Notes under the pieces: generated by a model
Told to the model about the DNA's origin: nothing
Databases searched by the model: none
Seen by the model: only the letters and a program-made list of their open reading frames with translations
In this document: in pieces, positions 36,823 through 45,191 of the stretch
Position numbering within the stretch: position 1 is the stretch's first letter
How the letters are laid out: every line of letters begins with the position of its first letter
Origin: Competibacter_A sp002352125
Lineage (GTDB): Bacteria; Pseudomonadota; Gammaproteobacteria; Competibacterales; Competibacteraceae
DNA length: 64,000 nucleotides
Assembly (NCBI GenBank): GCA_035441325.1
Contig: DAOROA010000014.1
Coordinates: 17,956-81,955 of the forward strand
Direction: 5' to 3'
Made by a program: the position numbers and the translations under genes

Positions 36823-37647
36823 CTACAACGCCACACCCAGGATAATACTGGATGACTTAATGACCGCTACTGCCGGATCGCCTTCCTTGAGTCCCAATCC
36901 GTCGATGCTGGCGTTGGTGATGGTAGCGGTGACGGTTTTGCCGCCCGTTAACTGGAGGGTGACTTCGCCGTTGACCGCGCCTTTCTTGCAATCCGAAACC
37001 GTGCCGCGCAACTGGTTGCGGGCGCTGAGTTTCAGCTTGGGGTCCCCGGCCACGATGATCACCGAGGACGCTTTCACCAAGGCGTACACCTCGCTACCTT
37101 CCTGCAGCCCCAGGTTTTCGACGCTGCCGCGGGTGATCAGGGCGGTAAGGTGGTCATCGCCGCCGATGTCCACCTCGACCTCGGCGTTGATCGGGCCGGC
37201 GTTCAAGCCGGTTACCCGGCCCAGGAATTGGTTTCTCGCGCTGGTTTGCATCATCAATCTCCGCATGAAGTTCGCTAGCTCGTCCACGTCATGGACTTTT
37301 TCATTCAACCGGCCGATGAATCGCCGGTACTCGTTTTCTACGATGTCGTACAGCTGAATTTGCCGTAGCCCGTAATCCGTGATCCGGCTGCCACCGCCGT
37401 GTTTGCCGCCGGTGGCGCTGACGACCAGCGGTTGTTCAGCCATGTTGTTCATGGCGTTCACGGCGTCCCAAGCCGCCTTGTAGCTCAGCCTGACCGACCG
37501 GGCGGCTTGCGTGATGGAACCGGTGGCCGCGATCTGGCGCAGCAGCGCGATCTGTCGCTGGCCCAACAAGGGTTGTTCCCGCGTTGCATCCAGCGGTATG
37601 AGCCCTGGCAGCTCACCAGCCTCGTTTCGATTTCGCATCAGAGTCAT
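36823..37647 (-). CDS. modE: Molybdate-responsive transcriptional regulator
   Basis: 274 residues. The N-terminal winged helix-turn-helix has ALLRQIAATGSITQAARSV, LSYKAAWDAVNAMNN and the ATGGKHGGGSRIT wing. Two C-terminal Mop/TOBE repeats follow (SARNQFLGRVTGLNAGPINA and SARNQLRGTVSDCKKGAVNG) that bind molybdate. The ATG 37647 was chosen at MTLMRNRN. A perfect ModE-type inverted repeat lies 16 bases upstream, so the gene probably represses its own operon when molybdate is plentiful. Confidence 0.94.
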   Translation of the reverse strand: MTLMRNRNEAGELPGLIPLDATREQPLLGQRQIALLRQIAATGSITQAARSVRLSYKAAWDAVNAMNNMAEQPLVVSATGGKHGGGSRITDYGLRQIQLYDIVENEYRRFIGRLNEKVHDVDELANFMRRLMMQTSARNQFLGRVTGLNAGPINAEVEVDIGGDDHLTALITRGSVENLGLQEGSEVYALVKASSVIIVAGDPKLKLSARNQLRGTVSDCKKGAVNGEVTLQLTGGKTVTATITNASIDGLGLKEGDPAVAVIKSSSIILGVAL

Positions 37648-37662
37648 TTCGTTCAAACCAGT

Positions 37663-37686
37663 CGTTATATATTTTAGTATATAACG
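37663..37686. promoter_or_regulatory. ModE operator
   Basis: CGTTATATA-TTTTAG-TATATAACG, a perfect 9-bp inverted repeat with a 6-base spacer. This is the known ModE-box form. It lies 16 to 39 bases upstream of the modE ATG and so would cover the modEAB promoter. Confidence 0.88.
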
Positions 37687-37747
37687 GTGATCGCAGCCCA
37701 AGTCCTCGAAAATATTGAAAAAAGACCTTCCTCCTAACTGTTCTTTC

Positions 37748-37790
37748 CTCTCGCCCCTTCTCCCGAGAGAAGGGAATCAAGAGCGAGAGG
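37748..37790. repeat. Nested hairpin between fdxB and modE
   Basis: Inner stem CCCTTCTC (37755-37762) with GAGAAGGG (37767-37774), and outer stem CCTCTCG (37748-37754) with CGAGAGG (37784-37790). It resembles the CCCTCTCCC repeats elsewhere. It separates the nif operon end from the mod operon and could attenuate readthrough. Confidence 0.6.
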
Positions 37791-37817
37791 ATGATTTGGC
37801 ATGAAATCCAAAATCGT

Positions 37818-38135
37818 TCACGCTGCCAGCGGCAACGCTTCGTGAGTAAAGCACGCCTTGGGACAAACCCGCGAGCAGGCTTCGCAACCGATGCAATCCA
37901 GGGGATTGGAGAGCGTCATGAAGGAATTGTCGCTGTCGTCATCGTCGTCATCGTCGTCATCGTCCAAATCGACATCGTCGATCGCCCGTTGCACGATGGT
38001 CAGCACATCGCGCGGGCAGACCTTGAAGCAGCGGCCGCAACCAATGCACTTTTCTTCGTTCAGGGCGGTCACAAACTGGGGTGTCCAGGACGTGCCGCCA
38101 CGAGTGATGCCAGTGATAATCGGTTCAGCTCCCAT
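37818..38135 (-). CDS. fdxB: Nif-specific ferredoxin III (2[4Fe-4S])
   Basis: 105 residues from ATG 38135, preceded by GAGGTAAAA. Eight cysteines in two clusters: CIGCGRCFKVC (C30, C33, C36, C40) and CIGCEACSRVC (C81, C84, C87, C91). It should be an electron carrier linked to nitrogenase. The loop between the clusters contains ten consecutive aspartates (residues 58-67), encoded by an imperfect GAC/GAT microsatellite at 37935-37964. It follows nifX in the nifENX unit. Confidence 0.9.
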   Translation of the reverse strand: MGAEPIITGITRGGTSWTPQFVTALNEEKCIGCGRCFKVCPRDVLTIVQRAIDDVDLDDDDDDDDDDSDNSFMTLSNPLDCIGCEACSRVCPKACFTHEALPLAA

Positions 38136-38219
38136 AATTGTTTTACCTCGCTCGTTGAATGGCCCCCGGTACCGGACGCGAAACCGGACCAGGAATCGCA
38201 AAAAACCGTTGTCTATTCT

Positions 38220-38720
38220 TTATTCCCGCCAACCTTCCGCTTCCATCGCGGCGAAACGTGCCTCGGCGCTTTCGGTCTGCTGCTGGCGAGCGATGGCACG
38301 GTTGAGCCAGACTGGCGCTTGATTGCCGCGCAGGGCCGCTTGAAGCTCGGCGAGCAGGGGAGCGATAGCCGTGCCCGCCTCCACCCGCATCGGTTGCACG
38401 CCGGCAGCCAGCAATTGCTGGATGGCGGAACCGCCGACCGCCTGGCAGTAAACCACCGTGCAGCCTTGCAACAGCGCCAGCTTGGCGGCCAATTTGTCTT
38501 CGTGGCCATCTTGATCGAGGTCGCCGAACTGGGCGAACTCCACCACGGTGGCCTGACCGGGCGTGATGGCGTAGATGAGGATCGCGGTAGCGGTGCCAAA
38601 ATGCTGGTCGATCCTGTGGCGGTCGCTGGTAGCGAAGGCTGCCTTGATGCTAGGAGTCATATCCTGTTCCGCGCCCTTAATGCCACCGGCCAGAATTCGC
38701 AAATGCCTGCGGAGTGCCAT
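38220..38720 (-). CDS. nifX: FeMo-cofactor carrier protein NifX
   Basis: 166 residues from ATG 38720, preceded by AGGAGG. The core IKAAFATSDRHRIDQHFGTA and VVYCQAVGGSAIQQLLAAGV are the NifX/NafY cofactor-binding fold. It binds NifB-co and the VK cluster during FeMo-co assembly with NifEN. Its start lies within the last 44 bases of nifN. Confidence 0.92.
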   Translation of the reverse strand: MALRRHLRILAGGIKGAEQDMTPSIKAAFATSDRHRIDQHFGTATAILIYAITPGQATVVEFAQFGDLDQDGHEDKLAAKLALLQGCTVVYCQAVGGSAIQQLLAAGVQPMRVEAGTAIAPLLAELQAALRGNQAPVWLNRAIARQQQTESAEARFAAMEAEGWRE

Positions 38721-40101
38721 GATTCGCCTCCTGCCGTGAGTCAGCTTTGCGGGAATAGATGGAGTGATAGGGAGCAACGCCGTGCTCGGCCTGTTCGAGC
38801 AGCGCGTTCGCCAGATCGAACAGCAGTTGCCGGCTACCGCCGTAACCGATCCAGGTACACTGGTAACCGCCGATGCGGTCGTATTGCGGGATGCCGGCGC
38901 GCAGCAGCGGGATGCCGAGGCGTTCGGCGGTTTCGGCGGCGTGAGAATTGCCGACGACCAGCTCCGCGCCGTGCGCGCGAGCCAAATCCTCCAGATCCTC
39001 CAGATCGCCGATGCGTACCTGAGACAAGGGGGTTCGGGTCAGCACCAAGGCACGGCTGGAGGCTACCGCCGCCACGATTTCCGCGCCGGTCTCGGCCAGC
39101 AATTCGCTGAAGGCATGTAGCAGGTCGGGATCGGCACCGACGGCGATCCGGGCTTGGCCGAGCAAGAAATGGGTGTCGAGCAAGGCATCCTGCAATTGCG
39201 CGCGTTGCCGTTCCAGCCGGGCCGGCACCGTGCGACCGGCGATGCCGGCCAGCGTCATGACTAGCCGGTCGTTAGCGTCCAGTCCCAGCAAGTGATCGAA
39301 GCGATGCACCGGCACGCCCGTCCGGCTTTCCAACAACTCGGCGGCAGGATAGAGCGAAGGGCCGATGACCAACGTAGCGGCGGCATCGCCCAAGGTTGCG
39401 AAGGCGGACAACGGCGTGCCGCCGATGGTGATCGGCGAAAAATCCTCGGCATCGAGATGGCCGTCTAGCGAATCCGATAGATCGGGAATCAATACCGGAT
39501 GCAGTCCGAATCGCTCGATCAGTTCGCGCAAGGCTTCCAAGTCGCCGGGCGTCAGCAGCGAGCCACACAACACGTTGACTTGGTGGGCGCGGCGGCTCGG
39601 ACAAGTGCCTGCGTCGTCGGCCGATGGTACCCACTCGGCGATCATCGCTTCGACCGCCGCCGCAAAGCCGCTTTCCAGACAACCGCTGAAATCGGGCGTG
39701 TTGACCGGGACGATCCGCACGTTTTGAAATTCGGGATGCCGGGCGCGAAAGACTTTGAGCACGCGGTGAATGTCGGTCCCTTGCGTTTCCGACAGGCCGG
39801 TGGTCAGCAAACCGATGGCGGCCGGCCGGTTTTTCTCGGCGATGGTTTTCAACGCCGCGATCAGGTTATCGTCCGCGCCCATGATGCTGCTGACCTGATC
39901 CATCGCGGTGCTTTGCAGCGGAATCGGTTCCCGAAAGTGCCGGACCAGGAACACCTTGGCGAAAGCGGTGCAGCCTTGAGCGCCGTGCAGCAAGGGCATA
40001 GCGCGATTGAGACCGAGCACGGCCAAGCTGGCGCCAAGCGGCTGGCTGGTCTTGAGCGGACTGACCGCTAGCGGTTTGATGCGACCGAGGATTTCAGCCA
40101 T
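38677..40101 (-). CDS. nifN: Nitrogenase cofactor scaffold NifN
   Basis: 474 residues from ATG 40101 (MAEILGRIKPLAVSPLKTSQ). Family motifs: PLGASLAVLGLNRAMPLLHG, HGAQGCTAFAKVFLVRHFRE, and GLLTTGLSETQGTDIHRVL. NifN is the NifK-like half of the NifEN complex that converts NifB-co to the FeMo-co precursor. The open frame runs further upstream through repeat DNA, but that extension is not homologous. The start overlaps the nifE end by 8 bases. Confidence 0.95.
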   Translation of the reverse strand: MAEILGRIKPLAVSPLKTSQPLGASLAVLGLNRAMPLLHGAQGCTAFAKVFLVRHFREPIPLQSTAMDQVSSIMGADDNLIAALKTIAEKNRPAAIGLLTTGLSETQGTDIHRVLKVFRARHPEFQNVRIVPVNTPDFSGCLESGFAAAVEAMIAEWVPSADDAGTCPSRRAHQVNVLCGSLLTPGDLEALRELIERFGLHPVLIPDLSDSLDGHLDAEDFSPITIGGTPLSAFATLGDAAATLVIGPSLYPAAELLESRTGVPVHRFDHLLGLDANDRLVMTLAGIAGRTVPARLERQRAQLQDALLDTHFLLGQARIAVGADPDLLHAFSELLAETGAEIVAAVASSRALVLTRTPLSQVRIGDLEDLEDLARAHGAELVVGNSHAAETAERLGIPLLRAGIPQYDRIGGYQCTWIGYGGSRQLLFDLANALLEQAEHGVAPYHSIYSRKADSRQEANHGTPQAFANSGRWH

Positions 40102-41590
40102 GGCGCACCTCCAGTCGACCCTCACCCTCAATCCCTCTCCCGTTGGCGGGCGAGGGGAGCGGATGCGCGATCTCGCTATCGCCCCCAACCCCTCTGCCGT
40201 TGCTGGGCGAGGGGAGCGCATGCCAAGGCGCTGGCCGCCGCACTGCCTCCCAGACCGGATTTTCCAGGGCGCGGGTCAATTGTCGCGCCAGCGTCAACAT
40301 GCCCTGATAGCCGGCGTAACCGTGCTCGCGTTCCTGATTCACGTCCAGGAACGGCAGCCGTGCCTTGAGGGCGGTGTATTGATTGCGGCCTCCGGCGATC
40401 AGAATATCGGCCTGATACTCGCGGGCCAGATTCAACAATTGCCGGGCGTTGCCGTCTTCGATCATCTTGGCGTCCTCGCCCATCAGCGCCTTGATCCGTG
40501 CCTTGTCTTCCTCGGTCGATTTCTTGGTGCCGGTCGCCACGACGTGCATGCCCAAGTCTTGCAAAGCGGCGACGATGGACCAGGACTTGACCCCACCGGT
40601 GTAAAGCAATACGCGTTTACCGCGCAACCGCTCGCGCCAGGGCGCCAGCTCCATCGCCAGCCGAGCCTCCTCGCGAGCGATCAGCGCCTCGGTGCGCGCG
40701 CTGAGTTCGGCGTCGTCCAGCAGGCGGGCGAAATCGCGCAAGGCGCTAGAAACATCGCCGATGCCGTAAAAACTGCCTTCGAACCAGGGAATGCCGTAGG
40801 ACTCCTGCAATTTGCGGGCGACGTTCAGCATGGCGCGGGAACAGACCACCATCGTCGCTTCGGCGCGGTGCATGGTCTGCACCTCTCGAAAGCGGGCATC
40901 GCCGGACAGCGCGCACAGCACGCGCAACCCCAGTTCGTCGAACAACGGCAAGGTATGCCACAGCTCGCCGGCGATGTTGTATTCACCGATCAGGTTGATA
41001 TCGTGGACGCGCAAGCTGGGGCGGGCGGGATCGACCGGAGCCGGTTCCGGCTCGGATCCACCGACTACATACTTGATCATCGCCTCGCCAGCCAGCCGGT
41101 TGCCGAGGTTTTTGTTGCCGTAGAAACCGGCGGCGTCCACCGGGATCACCGGCACGTTCCAGCGTTGCGTCGCCGCTTTGCACACGGCTTCCAGATCGTC
41201 GCCGATCAGAGCGGTGACACAGGTGCTGTAAACGAACACCGCTGCTGGGGAATAGCGGTCGATGGCCTGTTTCACGGCGTGAAACAGGCGCTTCTCGCCG
41301 CGTCCCATGATGACATCTTGCTCGCTCAGGTCGGTGGTCATACCGATCTTGAACAGGGTCGGGCCGCTGGAGCGGGTGCCACGATTGTCCCAAGAGCTGC
41401 CGGCGCAACCGCTCGGGCCGTGCACGATGTGGGCGACGTCGGCGATGGGTAGCAAGGCGATCTGCGCGCCATCGAAGGTGCAGCCGCCGGCGGTGGCACC
41501 GGGTGTGGGTCGGGCGCAACCGGATTTGCTCTTCAGGTTGTGCGTGCAGGCTGGCTCGTTCAACAGTGCGGCAAGATCGCTGGATTTCAT
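40094..41590 (-). CDS. nifE: Nitrogenase cofactor scaffold NifE with a repeat-derived C-terminal tail
   Basis: 498 residues. NifE motifs: KSGCARPTPGATAGGCTFDG, HGPSGCAGSSWDNRG, YSTCVTALIGDDLEAV, and DVNQEREHGYAGYQGM. The usual family end, NPVWEAVRRPAPW, is followed here by about 40 extra residues made of two copies of LPSPxNGRGxxG. Those residues are encoded by two tandem REP-like repeats at 40120-40226. NifE pairs with NifN. It follows nifF by 54 bases. Confidence 0.95.
   Translation of the reverse strand: MKSSDLAALLNEPACTHNLKSKSGCARPTPGATAGGCTFDGAQIALLPIADVAHIVHGPSGCAGSSWDNRGTRSSGPTLFKIGMTTDLSEQDVIMGRGEKRLFHAVKQAIDRYSPAAVFVYSTCVTALIGDDLEAVCKAATQRWNVPVIPVDAAGFYGNKNLGNRLAGEAMIKYVVGGSEPEPAPVDPARPSLRVHDINLIGEYNIAGELWHTLPLFDELGLRVLCALSGDARFREVQTMHRAEATMVVCSRAMLNVARKLQESYGIPWFEGSFYGIGDVSSALRDFARLLDDAELSARTEALIAREEARLAMELAPWRERLRGKRVLLYTGGVKSWSIVAALQDLGMHVVATGTKKSTEEDKARIKALMGEDAKMIEDGNARQLLNLAREYQADILIAGGRNQYTALKARLPFLDVNQEREHGYAGYQGMLTLARQLTRALENPVWEAVRRPAPWHALPSPSNGRGVGGDSEIAHPLPSPANGRGIEGEGRLEVRHG
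40120..40226. repeat. Two tandem REP-like repeats inside the nifE 3' end
   Basis: Two roughly 45-base copies: CAATCCCTCTCCCG-TTGG-CGGGCGAGGGGAGCG and CAACCCCTCTGCCG-TTGC-TGGGCGAGGGGAGCG. Each forms a stem of about 9 pairs with a mismatch. They match the hairpin after aroC at 26560. They are in frame and translated as the NifE tail. Confidence 0.8.
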
Positions 41591-41644
41591 GGCCGATTCC
41601 TCAAATCTCCCTCGCTATGGCAAGGAGAACCCTACAAGTCGTCT

Positions 41645-42169
41645 TTATCCCGCCACCGTCTCGCCCAGCAATTCGGGCTTGACTTGTTCGAGCCATTCCT
41701 CCAAGCGTTCTTCCGTCAAATCGGCCTGATTGTCCTGATCGAGTACCAAGCCGACGAACTCGCCGTCGCGAAACGCTTTGGATTTATTGAACTCGTAACC
41801 TTCCGCCGGCCAGCTCCCGATCAGGCGCGTCCCCATTTTTTTGAGCTTCTTGTACAGAATGCCTAGCGCATCCACGAATTCGTCGGGATAGCCGACTTGA
41901 TCGCCTAGTCCATATAGAGCGACCGTCTTGCCGCTTAGATCAACGCTTTCCAGAGTCGGAAGAAACTCGGTCAGGGTCTCCGGCAGTTCGCCGTCACCCA
42001 AGGTCGGAGTACCGAAGATCAGGGCATCGCAAGCGGTCAGATCGTCCGCCCTGGCGCCCTTGACGTTGAACAGCTCGACTTCGCCTTCGTCGAACTGTTT
42101 CTTGATCATCTTGGCGACTTTGCGGGTGTTGCCGGTATCGGTGGCGTAGAACAAACCTATCTTGGCCAT
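41645..42169 (-). CDS. nifF: Nitrogenase flavodoxin NifF
   Basis: 174 residues, the long-chain flavodoxin length. The FMN phosphate loop is GLFYATDTGNTRKVAKMI. Later ligands are FGTPTLGDGELPE and YGLGDQVGYPDEFVDALG, and the extra loop of long-chain flavodoxins (SWPAEGYEFNKSKAF) is present. It donates electrons to nitrogenase reductase. It sits between the nifTY group and nifE. Confidence 0.93.
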   Translation of the reverse strand: MAKIGLFYATDTGNTRKVAKMIKKQFDEGEVELFNVKGARADDLTACDALIFGTPTLGDGELPETLTEFLPTLESVDLSGKTVALYGLGDQVGYPDEFVDALGILYKKLKKMGTRLIGSWPAEGYEFNKSKAFRDGEFVGLVLDQDNQADLTEERLEEWLEQVKPELLGETVAG

Positions 42170-42205
42170 GATGATTACCTCGTCTGAAATGGAAAGTTGT
42201 TTCGG

Positions 42206-42481
42206 TCAGGAATCGACACATTCGGCGGCGACGGCAAGCACCACGCCGGTCGCCACCTGGAAATCATCGGTCAGACGCAGACAATGTTGCCGACCGTCCA
42301 CCAGATAAAGATTGATGCCCACACCGCGCAACACCGGCTCGGCATCGTTGATGTCGTCGTCCAGGCAGTGGGTGAAATACAGGCCGGGATACACCTGGCG
42401 CAAATGGGTCAGGGCGGCGTAGTCCACACCATGGGTTTCTGCCCAGTGGGCGATATCGCCTAGTTGGCGTGGCGTAATCAC
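42206..42481 (-). CDS. Small conserved nif-cluster protein (possibly DUF6129)
   Basis: 91 residues from a GTG start (preceded by GGGAG) that overlaps the nifY stop as GTGA. Sequence features: TPRQLGDIAHWAETHGVDY at the start, then a region HCLDDDINDAEPVLRGVGIN and HCLRLTDDFQVATGVVLAVA. No cysteine motif suggests a cofactor. A protein of this size follows nifY in other gammaproteobacterial diazotrophs; the DUF6129 name is from memory. Function unknown. Confidence 0.7.
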   Translation of the reverse strand: MITPRQLGDIAHWAETHGVDYAALTHLRQVYPGLYFTHCLDDDINDAEPVLRGVGINLYLVDGRQHCLRLTDDFQVATGVVLAVAAECVDS

Positions 42482-43212
42482 GAGTTTTCTCCCGTTTCGG
42501 CCAAGAGCGAATCGCCCGTTGACACAGTGGAAGCGTTCGGAGTGCGGCCGATGATCCGGGCTAGCCAAGGCGGTGGCTCGCCAGCCAAGACTTGTTGCAA
42601 CTCGGCCAGCAGCACCGGGATATCCTCGGCTTGGGGGCGTTTGATGGGATGAATGCTGCTGTTGACCACGCGGGCGGCGGCGGGACCACCGATCGACAGC
42701 ACGCAGAGCAAATCGCAATCGCCGATCAAGGCCACCCGCTCCGCGCTGTGATCCACGGTGAGGCGAACCACGGTCGGCGCTGGCCGTATCGCGATCAGCC
42801 GCGCTGCCGTCGCCGAGACCTGATAAATCAGGAAACGGGCGCAGGAACCGAAATGACCATCCAACCGCTCGCCCCGGTTCGAGGCACAGGCGACGCGAAT
42901 GGAATTTGGCAGATCGCCTTCGTGGTAGGGTTGGGGATCGGGAATCGCGACGGCTGCGTCGATCCCATCCTCGCCCTTCAGGCAGGAGAGGGCTTGACGC
43001 AAAGTGGGACCGTCGATTTCGCCCAAGGCGCCGTCGGCGGCGGTCTTGAGATCCTTGACGGTAAGTCCGGCCAGCTTGTCCTCGGTCAACGGTTCGCCCA
43101 CTGCCGCGAGCAGCACCCGCAACAACTGGCGCGAATCGATGTCCGGCAGGCTCCGCGCGGCCAGCCCGACCCGGAGGGCGATGCAGTCGGGAAGCGGTTG
43201 ATCGGCGCTCAT
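42478..43212 (-). CDS. nifY: NifY/NafY-type dinitrogenase cofactor-insertion protein
   Basis: 244 residues from ATG 43212, whose ATGA overlaps the nifT stop. The C-terminal half has the NifX-like fold (NRGERLDGHFGSCARFLIYQV, in part; CVLSIGGPAAARVVNSSIHP). The N-terminal half is helical (PLTEDKLAGLTVKDLKTA), as in NafY, where it binds apo-dinitrogenase. It should stabilise the apo-MoFe protein or deliver FeMo-co. nifY versus nafY cannot be fixed by sequence alone. Confidence 0.85.
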   Translation of the reverse strand: MSADQPLPDCIALRVGLAARSLPDIDSRQLLRVLLAAVGEPLTEDKLAGLTVKDLKTAADGALGEIDGPTLRQALSCLKGEDGIDAAVAIPDPQPYHEGDLPNSIRVACASNRGERLDGHFGSCARFLIYQVSATAARLIAIRPAPTVVRLTVDHSAERVALIGDCDLLCVLSIGGPAAARVVNSSIHPIKRPQAEDIPVLLAELQQVLAGEPPPWLARIIGRTPNASTVSTGDSLLAETGENS

Positions 43213-43421
43213 AGCCGCTTCACTCGCACGGTCATCGGCAACTTGGGCGGCTGATCGAACGGTTCGAGATAGAAGCGCGAACCGTCCGCCAATTCCATCT
43301 CGCCGCCCCACATACCGGGGCCGGCGTGTTCCAGCGCGACCACGGTTTCCTCGTGATCCTTTTTGGTCACGTAAAAGACCAGTTGGCCGGCTGCGTTGTT
43401 TCGCAGCATGACGTTGGGCAT
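43209..43421 (-). CDS. nifT: Nitrogen fixation protein NifT
   Basis: 70 residues. PNVMLRNNAAGQLVFYVTKK, DHEETVVALE, and WGGEMELADGSRFYLEP match NifT (FixT). It follows nifK, as in most nif operons, separated by a REP-like hairpin. Function is unresolved in the family. Confidence 0.92.
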   Translation of the reverse strand: MPNVMLRNNAAGQLVFYVTKKDHEETVVALEHAGPGMWGGEMELADGSRFYLEPFDQPPKLPMTVRVKRL

Positions 43422-43442
43422 GGTTGGTTTTCCCGTTCCTCA

Positions 43443-43474
43443 AGGGCGGATGACGCTTTTCGCCAATCCGCCCT
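43443..43474. repeat. REP-like hairpin between nifK and nifT
   Basis: AGGGCGGAT (43443-43451) pairs with ATCCGCCCT (43466-43474), a perfect 9-bp stem with a partly self-complementary interior (GACGCTTTTCGCC). There is no T-tract after it in the direction of transcription. Confidence 0.75.
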
Positions 43475-43492
43475 ACAGGGTTTTTTTCTGGA

Positions 43493-45058
43493 TCACCGGA
43501 TCAGATCGAAGGCGTAATCGGTTTCGCCCATCTGCATGGTTTCCTCGTCAAGCCGTTCCATGACCGCATTCACCAGCTCCTTGAGAATGTGCATCGCGCC
43601 CTCGTAACCGAGCGTGGTGTCGCGGTGCAGGTGGTGGCGGTCGAACAACGGGAAGCCGAACCGGATCAGCGGTACCTCGAATTCCTTACCCTTGTGCAAG
43701 GTGTCGCGCTGGATGAATTTGCCGTAAGAATTGCCGATCAGGAAATCCGGCTTGTCGGCGAACACCAGCGAGCGCAGGTGCCAGAGATCCTTACCGAAAT
43801 GGACCTCGGCGCCCTGGCCGTAGGGCGAGTCCTTGAGCAGCTTGGTGATGTCCTTAGCCCAGCGCTTGCTGCCATTGTGACAAAGGACGTGCAGCGGCTC
43901 GGCGCCCAGTTCCAGCAGGAATTGGCACATGCCGGTCACGAAGTCGGGATCGCCGAACACCGAGAACCGCTTGCCGTGCAGCCAAGAATGGGAATCGGTC
44001 ATCATGTCGACCAACCGACCCCGTTCCTGGGTCAACGAATCGGGAATCGGCTTGCCGGTGAGTTCTGACACTTTCATCAGAAACTCGTCGGTACTGCTCA
44101 GGCCCATCGGGATGCCGACGAGGCTAGCGGGATGCTTCCAGGTTTCCTGTACGTACTTCTTGGTCTTGGGCAAGGTCCAAGGTTGCAGCAGAAGGGTATC
44201 GATGGCGTTGGGGGCGTCCTTGATCTCCTCGATCCGGGTGCCGCCGGCGTACATGCGAAATTCGCCGTCGGTCGGGGTATCGAGCACCTCTTCCGGATCG
44301 CACAGCATGGTGTACTCGACGCCCATCTCCTTCAACATTCGCTTGATGACCCGGAAGTTGCCGAGATAGGTCTCGAAGCCAGTGATGATGTTGAGCTTGC
44401 CGTTGCTGCCGACCGTTTTGCCCTCCATCTCGTTGAGGGTGAAATAGCGCAGCACGCCTTCTTCCATGTTGTCCCAGCCGGTGGTGTGGCTACCGACGAA
44501 GCTGGGGGTATGGGCGAAGGGAATCGGAAAGTCCATCGGCACCCGGCCGTCCTTGCGTGCGTTGGTGATGAACGCATTGAGGTCGTCGCCGATCACCTCC
44601 GCCATGCAGGTGGTGGATACCGCCATCATTTCCGGCTGGTAGAGCTTCAGCGAGTTTTCCAAACCCTCGAACATGTTTTTCTGCCCGCCGAACACCGCCG
44701 CGTCCTCGGTCATCGAGTCGGAGACGGTGGCGATCGGTTCCCGAAAATGCCGGTTGAAATAAGTGCGGAAATAGGCGACGCAGCCCTGCGAGCCGTGGAC
44801 GTAAGGCAGGGTTTTGTAATAACCCAACGCGCACAACACCGCGCCCAGCGGCTGACAGGCTTTCGCGGGATTGATGGTCAGAGCTTCGCGCTGGAAATTG
44901 AGCTGTTTGTACTCTTCCGTCGTGGTCCACTGAAACACTTCTTCCAGCTTTTCCTTGGGCGCTCTTTCCTCGAAAACGTTTTTGCGGGCGAAAGCCTGTT
45001 GGTATGGATCTTCATTAAACAACGGATAACCAGGTTTAATGGCGTCGGCGTCTTGCAT
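43493..45058 (-). CDS. nifK: Nitrogenase molybdenum-iron protein beta chain
   Basis: 521 residues from ATG 45058 (MQDADAIKPGYPLFNED), preceded by GAGGAACTAGTC. P-cluster cysteines lie in AKACQPLGAVLCALG, VHGSQGCVAYFRTYF and VSTTCMAEVIGDDL. Length and N-terminal extension match the class with 520-residue NifK (Azotobacter/Klebsiella type). Together with NifD it forms the MoFe protein that reduces N2. Confidence 0.97.
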   Translation of the reverse strand: MQDADAIKPGYPLFNEDPYQQAFARKNVFEERAPKEKLEEVFQWTTTEEYKQLNFQREALTINPAKACQPLGAVLCALGYYKTLPYVHGSQGCVAYFRTYFNRHFREPIATVSDSMTEDAAVFGGQKNMFEGLENSLKLYQPEMMAVSTTCMAEVIGDDLNAFITNARKDGRVPMDFPIPFAHTPSFVGSHTTGWDNMEEGVLRYFTLNEMEGKTVGSNGKLNIITGFETYLGNFRVIKRMLKEMGVEYTMLCDPEEVLDTPTDGEFRMYAGGTRIEEIKDAPNAIDTLLLQPWTLPKTKKYVQETWKHPASLVGIPMGLSSTDEFLMKVSELTGKPIPDSLTQERGRLVDMMTDSHSWLHGKRFSVFGDPDFVTGMCQFLLELGAEPLHVLCHNGSKRWAKDITKLLKDSPYGQGAEVHFGKDLWHLRSLVFADKPDFLIGNSYGKFIQRDTLHKGKEFEVPLIRFGFPLFDRHHLHRDTTLGYEGAMHILKELVNAVMERLDEETMQMGETDYAFDLIR

Positions 45059-45141
45059 GACTAGTTCCTCTTCCGGGTCGTTCGATCCGGGCATAACTCA
45101 GGGATGGGCACTGGGCCACGGCCGAATACGCTGGCCGGTGA

Positions 45142-45175
45142 GTTGGATCAGACGTTTCGCGCTAGCTAATCCAAC
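45142..45175. repeat. REP-like hairpin between nifD and nifK
   Basis: GTTGGAT (45142-45148) pairs with ATCCAAC (45169-45175), within a degenerate palindrome of the GTTGGATTAGC...GCTAATCCAAC type. It is different in sequence from the other two hairpins in the operon. Confidence 0.65.
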
Positions 45176-45191
45176 CCACGGCAGCTCATAT

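Noticed and set aside
40102..40221. N-terminal extension of NifN (RSPRPATAEGLG...)
   Set aside because: It is repeat DNA read in another frame and overlaps nifE; NifN homology starts at the ATG at 40101.
43213..43443. Upstream extension of NifY
   Set aside because: It overlaps nifT entirely; ATG 43212 overlaps the nifT stop as ATGA.
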